Made by a program: the position numbers and the translations under genes. Shown here in pieces: positions 14,623-20,589 of a stretch of 20,589 bases of DNA. Below the pieces are notes generated by a model. The model was not told the DNA's origin. It ran no database searches and was given only the letters and a program-made list of their open reading frames with translations. The first letter of the stretch is position 1. The number at the start of each line of letters is the position of its first letter. Source of the stretch: Candidatus Ratteibacteria bacterium (lineage in GTDB: Bacteria; Ratteibacteria; UBA8468; B48-G9; JAFGKM01); assembly GCA_028697565.1 (NCBI GenBank), contig JAQVEU010000003.1:1-20589 (forward strand). Direction: 5' to 3'.

Positions 14623-15737
14623 TACCTTTTTCTTAGTAGTTTCCAGGGGTTCTTTCTTATATCTTCTACAAAAGTGTTGATATTATTGTATATCTCTTCC
14701 TCTTTTAAAAATTTCCCTACAGTCCCTTTACCACTTTCCACATCTGTAATGATTCTGTTGAGCCCTGTAGAGACCTCAATTATCCTTGAGGCAGCATCAT
14801 TAAACTGCGTTGTGGCGTTATGTAAAAGGAGGAGCTCATATTTTATCTGGTCAACCAGTTCCTCCTCCTTCATAAGCCTGGCAAGAAGCCCTTCATTCTG
14901 GATTTTATACAGGAATTTCTGTATATCCGTTGCGGTTTTATCAAAAGATGCTGCTACACTTCTTATATCTTGGAATGATTCTGCTGCCTCTGTACCTGCG
15001 GATGCAAACCTTTTTATCTCATCCATCGTTTCTTCCATCTTTATCCTTCCCGAAGAAACCAGTTCATTGGTATTGCCCAGCAGTTCTTCAAATTTAGGTC
15101 CATTGACAGATATTAGATTGTCTACCTTCTTGCTTGTTTCTGCTATGGTTTGTGTAAGATTCTCTATCTCTGTAAATGTTGTTTCTATTTTCGTAATAGC
15201 AGTTGCCGCCTCTCCAACCACTGTCTTTATATTCTTTTGAAATTCTTTATCCCCTGTGATTTTACTGATATCTGAAAGGATACTGTTAAGCCCTATAATC
15301 ATATCCTGACCTGCCTCCACAAGTTTTTCCATAGTAACAGGACTTTCTCCATCCACTATCTCACCCGGCTGTATATATCTCTGTGATGGAGATGGGATTA
15401 TCTCAATATATTTTTCACCAATAAACCCGAGTGTCTGGATGGTAATTCTACTACCTGCGCTGATTTTTATGTCCTGCTTTAGTTTTACTCTAACAAGCAC
15501 CTCCGGCTTTACCTCATAGAGTATCTCAATCTGTTTTACCTCTCCTACCCTTACTCCGCTTACCCTGACAGGAGAGCCACTCTCAAGTCCTCCTACATAG
15601 TCAAACCGTATCCCTATCTCATAGCCCCTGTATTTCCCCGTGGTTACCTGGGATATAATAAAAACTATCGCAAGGATAAACGTTATAATAACAAAAATCC
15701 CCACACGCAACTCAAGGGAAAGTTTGTCTCTCTTCAT
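14622..15737 (-). CDS. MCE/MlaD-family lipid transport protein
   Basis: A 371-aa periplasmic substrate-binding component of an Mla-type phospholipid transporter. A single N-terminal membrane anchor (VGIFVIITFILAIVFIISQV, about 12-31) is followed by one MCE domain at about 38-115 (IGIRFDYVGGLESGSPVRVS...GEKYIEIIPS). A long helical region rich in coiled-coil character then runs to the C-terminus. It is longer than E. coli MlaD (183 aa), which is common outside Proteobacteria. The start overlaps the ATPase gene by four bases. It is probably the hexameric partner of the MlaF and MlaE proteins encoded upstream. Confidence 0.92.
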   Translation of the reverse strand: MKRDKLSLELRVGIFVIITFILAIVFIISQVTTGKYRGYEIGIRFDYVGGLESGSPVRVSGVRVGEVKQIEILYEVKPEVLVRVKLKQDIKISAGSRITIQTLGFIGEKYIEIIPSPSQRYIQPGEIVDGESPVTMEKLVEAGQDMIIGLNSILSDISKITGDKEFQKNIKTVVGEAATAITKIETTFTEIENLTQTIAETSKKVDNLISVNGPKFEELLGNTNELVSSGRIKMEETMDEIKRFASAGTEAAESFQDIRSVAASFDKTATDIQKFLYKIQNEGLLARLMKEEELVDQIKYELLLLHNATTQFNDAASRIIEVSTGLNRIITDVESGKGTVGKFLKEEEIYNNINTFVEDIRKNPWKLLRKR

Positions 15738-16477
15738 TTTCTCTCCTCTGTAAAAATGAAACTTTTTATAAGCGGACTCTGACTGTTTTTCCTTAAATCA
15801 TCAAATGTTCCTATATCTCTTATTGTCCCATTTTCAATCAGTGCAATCCTGTCGGATATACGGGAAGCAAGATGTATGTCATGGGTAACTGTTATATCTG
15901 TGGTCCTGAATTTTTTGTGCATCTCAGTGATTAGTTCCGTAATACTCTCTGCCATAATAGGGTCAAGCCCTGTGGTCGGTTCATCATAGAATATAACCTC
16001 TGGCTTTGAGACAAGAGCCCTTGCAATAGAGACCCTTTTTTTCATCCCCCCACTTAACTGCTCAGGCAGGAACTCTTCAAAACTTTCCATTCCCACCTCT
16101 TTCAACATATCTCTAACTAATGTCCTTATCTGCTCATCGGTCATATCACTGTGGTTGAGATAGTAAAACCCAACATTTTCCCATACACTCATGGAATCAA
16201 AAAGGGCAGAACTCTGAAATACCATACCCAGCCTGCTCCTTAACTGCATTATCTTGCTTTTTGGCGCTCCGTTTATCTTCTCTCCAAAAAGATATATATC
16301 GCCTTCTGCTACAGGTATAAGCCCCAAAATGGTCTTTAACAGGACGGTCTTGCCACAGCCAGAACTGCCGACTACTACAAGGGACTCCCCTCTTTTTACT
16401 TCAAGGTTAATTTTTTTCAGAACCTCTGTTTCGCCAAATTTCACACTTACATCTCTTAATTTTATTATATCTTCCAT
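15734..16477 (-). CDS. mlaF: ABC transporter ATPase, MlaF type
   Basis: A 247-aa ABC ATPase that would power lipid transport across the envelope with MlaE and the MCE protein. Walker A GSSGCGKT (37-44), signature LSGGMKKR (141-148), Walker B VIFYDEP (161-167) and the H-loop in TVTHDIHLA are intact. The Met at 16477 fits the family N-terminus (EDIIKLRDVSVKFG). No Shine-Dalgarno is present. A TTGACA-N16-TACAAT promoter places the predicted transcription start at or one base before the ATG, so translation may be leaderless. The permease gene mlaE lies in a different transcription unit 222 bases upstream. Confidence 0.93.
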   Translation of the reverse strand: MEDIIKLRDVSVKFGETEVLKKINLEVKRGESLVVVGSSGCGKTVLLKTILGLIPVAEGDIYLFGEKINGAPKSKIMQLRSRLGMVFQSSALFDSMSVWENVGFYYLNHSDMTDEQIRTLVRDMLKEVGMESFEEFLPEQLSGGMKKRVSIARALVSKPEVIFYDEPTTGLDPIMAESITELITEMHKKFRTTDITVTHDIHLASRISDRIALIENGTIRDIGTFDDLRKNSQSPLIKSFIFTEERK

Positions 16478-16484
16478 TATATAT

Positions 16485-16512
16485 ATTGTAAACTGTATGC
16501 TGGTTCTGTCAA
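16485..16512 (-). promoter_or_regulatory. Sigma70-type promoter of mlaF-mlaD-radA
   Basis: On the minus strand TTGACA (16507-16512) is a perfect -35, followed after 16 nt by TACAAT (16485-16490; five of six consensus). The usual seven-base distance puts the start site at about 16478, directly next to the A of the mlaF ATG at 16477. Confidence 0.65.
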
Positions 16513-16613
16513 TTTTAAATATCAGGCAAACACCATTTTGTATCTTTCTTTGGAGAGAATTAAGACAAGTGTGAAGGAGAAAAATTAGTATTAAAAGTTT
16601 TTACCTGGATTTT

Positions 16614-16677
16614 GACTTTTGAGTTGTAGTTTTTAATTATTACTTTTTAGTTTATGCCTCGCTTAACAAACCTCGCT
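16614..16677. repeat. AT-rich tract and short direct repeat in mlaE-mlaF spacer
   Basis: The 222-base spacer holds the mlaF promoter, an AT-rich low-complexity tract (16614-16655) and two CCTCGCT copies (16657-16663 and 16671-16677) separated by seven bases. No open frame of note and no RNA gene is recognised. The tract resembles the spacer at 8193-8224. Confidence 0.4.
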
Positions 16678-16699
16678 GAGATATTATTTACTTCTATAC

Positions 16700-17473
16700 T
16701 CATACAAAATAGAAGAGTCCTGTAAGTATAAGGTTGCAAAGTATTATAAGAAAAAAAGAGACAACAACGGATGTGGTGGCTGCATTCCCAACGCCAGATG
16801 CACCACCAACTGCCCTCAGTCCCTCATGAGAAGCAACCCCTATCACAACAATAGCAAAGACAATTGACTTTACAAGTCCCACAATCATGTCCCTGATGCC
16901 TATGAACCTGAATGTCTGATAAAAAAACATCCCTGATGGTATATTAACAAGTAATATACCTACAATGGCTGCCCCCGCTATGGCAAGGAAAAAACTCATC
17001 AGAAAGAGGGATGGGAGTGAGATAATACCAGCAAGGAGACGGGGACTTACAAGATATGCCACAGGGTCTACAGCCAAAATTTCCATTGCGTCTATCTGTT
17101 CTGTTATCTTCATCGTGCCTATCTCAGCAGCGATTGAACCACCAACCCTGCCAGCCATAATAATCGCTACAAAGACAGGACCTAGTTCCCTTATCATTGA
17201 TACGGAGACAATACCACCTGAATAAATCTCTGCCCCAAATCTTTTAAGTGTATAGGCGGTCTCCATTACCAGTACCATACCAATAAAGACAGATATAATT
17301 CCCACCAGAGGAAAGGAACGGACACCTATAAGGTCTATATGCTTGAATATGTTTTCACTTTTTTTGGCAGAAAATATATTCTTGAATGCATCAATAGTCG
17401 TCACACCAAGAGAACCAAAATAGGATATATAGTTTAAAATTGCACGTCCTGTCTTTCTTATAAATGTGAACAT
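16700..17473 (-). CDS. mlaE: MlaE-family lipid ABC transporter permease
   Basis: A 257-aa inner-membrane permease of the MlaE/MCE-associated family. The hallmark segment VSMIRELGPVFVAIIMAGRVGGSIAAEIGTMKITEQIDAMEILAVDPVAYL is present near the middle, with hydrophobic helices on both sides and a final helix ending FYFV. It starts two bases after dnaB, so it is carried on the rpsF-ssb-rpsR-rplI-dnaB transcript. Its ATPase (mlaF) and MCE partners are the next genes downstream but have their own promoter. Function is as the channel core of phospholipid transport between membranes. Confidence 0.94.
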   Translation of the reverse strand: MFTFIRKTGRAILNYISYFGSLGVTTIDAFKNIFSAKKSENIFKHIDLIGVRSFPLVGIISVFIGMVLVMETAYTLKRFGAEIYSGGIVSVSMIRELGPVFVAIIMAGRVGGSIAAEIGTMKITEQIDAMEILAVDPVAYLVSPRLLAGIISLPSLFLMSFFLAIAGAAIVGILLVNIPSGMFFYQTFRFIGIRDMIVGLVKSIVFAIVVIGVASHEGLRAVGGASGVGNAATTSVVVSFFLIILCNLILTGLFYFV

Positions 17474-17475
17474 TT

Positions 17476-18822
17476 TTATTCTCTTGGAGTATAGTTTTCA
17501 AATCTGGCAAACTCTTCTCTGAATGTAAGATGGACCCTGCCCAAAGGACCATTTCTCTGTTTTGCTATTATGACATCTGCAACCTTTGCCAATTCCTCAT
17601 CTTCTCTGTTTCTGTAAAGCAGAAGAACAAGGTCTGCATCCTGCTCAAGAGAACCACTTTCCCTGAGGTCTGAAAGTGCCGGCTCCTTTGTTCCTCTTTG
17701 CTCAGGTGCCCTGTTTAACTGAGAGATGGCAACCACAGGTATATTCAACTCCTTTGCAAGTGCTTTAAGGGAACCAGATATCTCACTTATTTCTTGCTGT
17801 CTGTTTTCCGCTCTTCTGCTGCTTTTCATAAGTTGAAGGTAGTCCACTACGATTAACTGAATATCTTCGCTTGCCTTCAAACGTCGGGCACGTGCCCGCA
17901 GTTCAAAGGTATTCAGGGAAGGTGTATCATCTATAAAGATAGGGACTTGCTCCAGCCGTCCAGCAGAAAGAAGCATCTTTCCCATATCCTCATCCGAAAG
18001 CATCCCCTGCCTCAGCTTCAGAAGGTTTATCTTTGCCTCACAGCAAAGCATCCTCTGTACAAGTTGCTCCTTGCTCATTTCTAAACTGAACATAAGTATT
18101 GGAAATCTGGATGGTCCTGCATTAAGATTAAGGGCAATATTACATACAAAGGCGGTCTTACCTATAGATGGCCTTGATGCAATAATAATAAAATCAGCAG
18201 GGTGAAAACCCGTTGTCAGTTTATCAAGGTCTGTAAATCCTGTGGGAACCCCGGTAACAAGTCCCTGTCTTCCGTGTATCTTTCCTATCAGTTCTATATT
18301 TTCCTTGATCAGTTCCTTGAGGGGAAATATAGTCCTTTTTGTTTTCTTCTCGCCTATATCAAATATCGTTGCCTCTACCCTGTCAAGAAAGGCATCCACC
18401 TCTTCTGGCTCTGAGAATGCTTCAGAGATAATATCTGTAGCATTTTCAATGATGGTTCTCAGGAGATATTTGTCCCATATTATTTTTATATACTCATCAA
18501 TGTTTGCTGCGGTTGGAACAATCTCAACCATCTCACTGAGATATTCAACTCCACCAACCTCATCAATAACTCCCTGCTGTGTTAGTTGATTTGTAACGGT
18601 AATAAGGTCACACTTTTCATTTTTTTCAAAGAGTGTCCGGATTGCTGAAAAAATCTTGCGGTGGGACTCGCTGTAAAAAAACTCTTCTTTAATTGTTTCA
18701 AAGGCATCCATCCTCGCTGCTTCACTGAGAAGCATACAACCTAATGCAGCCCTTTCCGCATCAAGATTCTGAGGAGGCACCTTATTGTGTAGAATGGACT
18801 CGTGGTTATTCTTTTTAGGCAT
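17476..18822 (-). CDS. dnaB: Replicative DNA helicase DnaB
   Basis: Hexameric 5'-3' helicase at the replication fork. The 448-aa protein has the N-terminal DnaB domain (PPQNLDAERAALGCML at about 16-31) and a linker helix to about 180. The RecA-like domain carries Walker A ASRPSIGKT (215-223), Walker B LIVVDYLQLM and the RQQEISEISGSLKALAKEL block, followed by LSDLRESGSLEQDADLVLLLYR. The Ala/Ser before RPS is normal for DnaB P-loops. No intein interrupts it. The gene begins one base after rplI, the common S6-SSB-S18-L9-DnaB order. Confidence 0.97.
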   Translation of the reverse strand: MPKKNNHESILHNKVPPQNLDAERAALGCMLLSEAARMDAFETIKEEFFYSESHRKIFSAIRTLFEKNEKCDLITVTNQLTQQGVIDEVGGVEYLSEMVEIVPTAANIDEYIKIIWDKYLLRTIIENATDIISEAFSEPEEVDAFLDRVEATIFDIGEKKTKRTIFPLKELIKENIELIGKIHGRQGLVTGVPTGFTDLDKLTTGFHPADFIIIASRPSIGKTAFVCNIALNLNAGPSRFPILMFSLEMSKEQLVQRMLCCEAKINLLKLRQGMLSDEDMGKMLLSAGRLEQVPIFIDDTPSLNTFELRARARRLKASEDIQLIVVDYLQLMKSSRRAENRQQEISEISGSLKALAKELNIPVVAISQLNRAPEQRGTKEPALSDLRESGSLEQDADLVLLLYRNREDEELAKVADVIIAKQRNGPLGRVHLTFREEFARFENYTPRE

Positions 18823-18823
18823 A

Positions 18824-19273
18824 TTACTTCTCTCTTACAACCCATACCCTGATCTCTGCCGTTATATTTTCTCCTGTCTTGATAGGTACATTATATATTC
18901 CTAATTTTTTTATGGGTTGTTCAAGTAAAACCTGGTGCTTGTCAATCTCTACATTTTTCTGTTGAAGAAGTGCATCTACTATATCTTCAGGGGTTATGGC
19001 TCCAAATAGTTTCTCATCCTGTCCTGCCTTGGAGGTAATTGTTATTGAACTACCTTCCAGAATATTTTTTATCTCCTTCGCCCTTAATATATCCTTCTTT
19101 TTTCTTGCAGAAAGTAGTTGCTCCTGTTTTTCTAACTTTTCAAGATTTTCAGGTGTTGCCTCTATAGCAATACCCCTGGGTATAAGATAATTCCTTCCAT
19201 ATCCATCTCTCACCTCTTTTATATCACCCTTCTTACCTGCTCCAGGAAAGTCCTTTATAAATATAACTTTCAT
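18824..19273 (-). CDS. rplI: Large ribosomal subunit protein bL9
   Basis: 149 aa, as expected for bL9. The N-terminal rRNA-binding domain is clear (MKVIFIKDFPGAGKKGDIKE, then DGYGRNYLIPRGIAIEAT), followed by the connecting helix (about 40-75) and the C-terminal domain with DEKLFGAITPEDIVDAL. AAAGG lies eight bases upstream of the ATG. It starts three bases after rpsR. Confidence 0.97.
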   Translation of the reverse strand: MKVIFIKDFPGAGKKGDIKEVRDGYGRNYLIPRGIAIEATPENLEKLEKQEQLLSARKKKDILRAKEIKNILEGSSITITSKAGQDEKLFGAITPEDIVDALLQQKNVEIDKHQVLLEQPIKKLGIYNVPIKTGENITAEIRVWVVREK

Positions 19274-19276
19274 AGT

Positions 19277-19495
19277 TTAAACCTTTACAAAAGGGAGAAG
19301 CCCCACATATCGTGCCCTTTTTATTGCCCTTGCAAGTGCCCTCTGATGTTTGGCACATACCCCCGTAATCTTTGGAGGTAGTATCTTGCCTCTCGGGCTG
19401 GTATATCTCTTAATCATACCTGTATCCTTATAGTCAATCTCGCTAACACCTGTCTTACAGAACTGGCATATCTTAACCTTTCTCTTCACTGACAT
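19277..19495 (-). CDS. rpsR: Small ribosomal subunit protein bS18 (zinc-binding form)
   Basis: 72 aa, normal for bS18. KICQFCKTGVSEIDYKD...RGKILPPKITGVCAKHQR keeps a CxxC (C10, C13) plus C47 and H50, the zinc-ribbon C+ variant. In S6/S18 biology it binds S6 in the 30S platform. AAAAGGAGG nine bases upstream supports the ATG at 19495. The start lies inside the 3' end of ssb (23-base overlap). Confidence 0.97.
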   Translation of the reverse strand: MSVKRKVKICQFCKTGVSEIDYKDTGMIKRYTSPRGKILPPKITGVCAKHQRALARAIKRARYVGLLPFVKV

Positions 19496-19892
19496 CTTCT
19501 GGTTCCTCCTTTTCTATATTCTGCCCCTCTTTTTCTATCCCTGTCCCAGCAGATGGCCTGTCCAGAAACTGGAAGTCCTCAACTACCACCTCAACTGTTG
19601 ACCGCTTCTCGTTATCCTGTGTCTCCCACTGCCTATACTGGAGGCGGCCTTCAACAAATATCAAACTACCCTTTTTTAGATACTCAGCCCATACCTCTGC
19701 CCGTTTTCCCCAGATGACAAGATTTATAAAACATGTCTCTTCCTTTTTATCCTCTTTTGATTTTGATACATATTCACGGTTAACAGCTATCCTTACTGAT
19801 GCAACTGACTGTCCTGTTGGGGTATATCTGAGCTCCGGGTCCCTTGTTAACCTACCTATAAGGAATACCTTATTTAACGTTGGCCCTGGCAT
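19473..19892 (-). CDS. ssb: Single-stranded DNA-binding protein
   Basis: 139 aa. The OB fold covers about residues 5-108 (LNKVFLIGRLTRDPELRYTP...SVRIAVNREY...WGKRAEVWAEYLKKGSLIFVEGRL...STVEVVVEDFQFL). The remaining tail is acidic and ends EPEDVSEEKG. The usual D-D-D-I-P-F type hydrophobic tip that recruits RecO, PriA and other partners is missing. The tail overlaps rpsR by 23 bases, and the start overlaps rpsF by 23 bases with AGAGGAG as ribosome binding site. It is an otherwise ordinary replication/repair SSB. Confidence 0.95.
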   Translation of the reverse strand: MPGPTLNKVFLIGRLTRDPELRYTPTGQSVASVRIAVNREYVSKSKEDKKEETCFINLVIWGKRAEVWAEYLKKGSLIFVEGRLQYRQWETQDNEKRSTVEVVVEDFQFLDRPSAGTGIEKEGQNIEKEEPEDVSEEKG

Positions 19893-20223
19893 TTACATTT
19901 TCTCCTCTTTGTTCATCTTTCTCTAACTCCGGAAATCTCTTTCTCTGCAGGAAGAGATAGCGGAGGATATTCTCTCTTCTTCTCATCCCTTCTGATATTG
20001 AAGACAGAGAACCCGGAAGTGCCATGAAATACACAATGTAATAAAATGCCTCTGTCTCTTTCTTGATAGGATAGGCAAGATATTTTTTGCCCCAGATATC
20101 TTTCTTAACTATTTTACCTCCATTGTTTAATATCTGCCCCTCAATATAAGATAGCTCCTTTGCATTTTCCTCTTCTGAAAGTTCCGGCTTTAACAAAAAA
20201 CATGCTTCATACTTTTTTTCCAT
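19870..20223 (-). CDS. rpsF: Small ribosomal subunit protein bS6
   Basis: 117 aa from the ATG at 20223, which follows AGAGAGGTGGTT with good spacing. A GTG two codons upstream overlaps that ribosome binding site and is unlikely. The bS6 pattern is clear: KKYEACFLLKPELSEEE, then GGKIVKKDIWGKKYLAYPI and EAFYYIVYFMALP, with SEGMRRRENILRYLFLQR near the end. It is the first gene of the ribosomal/dnaB operon, with a strong promoter about 85 bases upstream. No S6:S18-type leader motif was found. Confidence 0.95.
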   Translation of the reverse strand: MEKKYEACFLLKPELSEEENAKELSYIEGQILNNGGKIVKKDIWGKKYLAYPIKKETEAFYYIVYFMALPGSLSSISEGMRRRENILRYLFLQRKRFPELEKDEQRGENVNARANVK

Positions 20224-20305
20224 AACCACCTCTCTCTTCTTTAAATTTCAATTGCTTCTCTTTGTTTCTCCTTCTCAATTTTACACTTTTAACTTTTGTC
20301 TTATT

Positions 20306-20333
20306 ATTATATCCCTTCTCTAAAAAAAGTCAA
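20306..20333 (-). promoter_or_regulatory. Strong sigma70-type promoter of the rpsF-ssb-rpsR-rplI-dnaB-mlaE operon
   Basis: On the minus strand TTGACT (20328-20333) is followed after 16 nt by a perfect TATAAT (20306-20311). The start site would be near 20299, giving a leader of about 75 nt. The -35 lies seven bases beyond the stop codon of the upstream TGS gene. Confidence 0.75.
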
Positions 20334-20340
20334 CGGCCTG

Positions 20341-20589
20341 TTATATATGTAGTTCCACAATATCCCCATCTTTTAGTGGGTAGTCCCTCCCTGCAATAGC
20401 AATTTTGTCCTCTCCATCTCTCCATAACCGCGCATATTTAAAGTTTTTAGCAATATCTTTGTGGATAAGTTCTGCAAGGTCTATAACAAGTGAGCCACTT
20501 TTAAGGGTATAAGGATTATCAGTGTCAGGCACCTTTCCTGGACTCTTTGTATACACCCTTATTATATTCAAAAGGTTAAATATCCTCTC
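20341..20589 (-). CDS. TGS-domain GTPase (DRG/Obg-HflX superfamily), C-terminal fragment
   Basis: The frame is open from the window edge to a TAA at 20341-20343, reading ERIFNLLNIIRVYTKSPGKV... with no stop upstream. An apparent TTG start at 20571 is therefore internal and the gene continues outside the window. The segment LNIIRVYTKSPGKVPD, then VIDLAELIHKDIAKNFKYARLW and DYPLKDGDIVELHI is the TGS domain that closes DRG-type GTPases of archaea, eukaryotes and some bacterial lineages. The G domain itself is not visible. Such proteins bind ribosomes, which suits the position just upstream of rpsF. Confidence 0.85.
   Translation of the reverse strand, partial: ERIFNLLNIIRVYTKSPGKVPDTDNPYTLKSGSLVIDLAELIHKDIAKNFKYARLWRDGEDKIAIAGRDYPLKDGDIVELHI

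Noticed and set aside
20224..20300. S6:S18 autoregulatory leader in front of rpsF
   Set aside because: The leader is A/G-rich and lacks a CCG-bearing bulged stem as in known S6:S18 motifs.
20341..20571. Free-standing 76-aa TGS protein
   Set aside because: The only start is TTG, the frame stays open to the window edge, and the upstream residues (ERIFNLL) fit the DRG-type C-terminus, so it is a fragment of a larger gene.

Overview
The window is an AT-rich bacterial chromosome segment with almost every gene on the minus strand. It carries diderm (outer-membrane) markers: a lipid A-type acyltransferase, an Mla-type MCE lipid transporter, and an SLBB exporter with a Wzz-like partner. It also has a V/A-type ATPase subunit I and a DRG-like TGS GTPase. 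This mix fits an uncultivated, probably anaerobic diderm lineage (Omnitrophota-like or another PVC/candidate-phylum group). That placement is inference from gene content, not a phylogenetic result.

In the direction of minus-strand transcription (right to left), the layout is as follows. (1) 20589-20341: the C-terminal end of a TGS-domain GTPase. (2) 20333-16700: a strong sigma70-like promoter and the operon rpsF-ssb-rpsR-rplI-dnaB-mlaE. (3) 16512-13267: a separate promoter with an apparently leaderless start, then mlaF-mlaD(MCE)-radA. (4) 13266-13009: a repeat-rich intergenic region. (5) 13008-8258: a PIN-TRAM protein (YacL type), ispD, argJ and V-type ATPase subunit I. (6) 8175-7092: a DUF2283 protein, a five-helix MscS-related membrane protein and tRNA-Ile(GAT). 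(7) 7091-6902: another repeat-bearing spacer. (8) 6901-3983: an SLBB polysaccharide exporter and a Wzz-like chain-length protein. (9) 3982-3899: a third repeat-bearing spacer. (10) 3898-536: dnaX-ybaB-recR-acyltransferase. On the plus strand at the left edge are the C-terminus of a class I/II aminotransferase and an unrecognised 71-aa ORF with a structured leader.

Most of the content is housekeeping: replication and repair (dnaX, dnaB, ssb, recR, radA), translation (S6, S18, L9, tRNA-Ile), arginine and isoprenoid synthesis, and envelope lipid and polysaccharide handling. No gap longer than about 260 bases lacks a gene. No defence system, transposase, integrase or CRISPR array is visible.

The most unusual material is in the spacers. 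Three of the larger spacers share a 19-nt hairpin (CAGGCAACGTAGTTGACTG or a variant), combined in different ways with a second hairpin, an AT-rich module and a GCTACTT-like low-complexity tract. This looks like a modular, probably genome-wide interspersed repeat family. Other items worth a second look are a predicted leaderless mlaF, an SSB lacking the usual DDDIPF-type tip, an Mla system split over two transcription units, and a V-ATPase subunit I with no other ATPase genes beside it.
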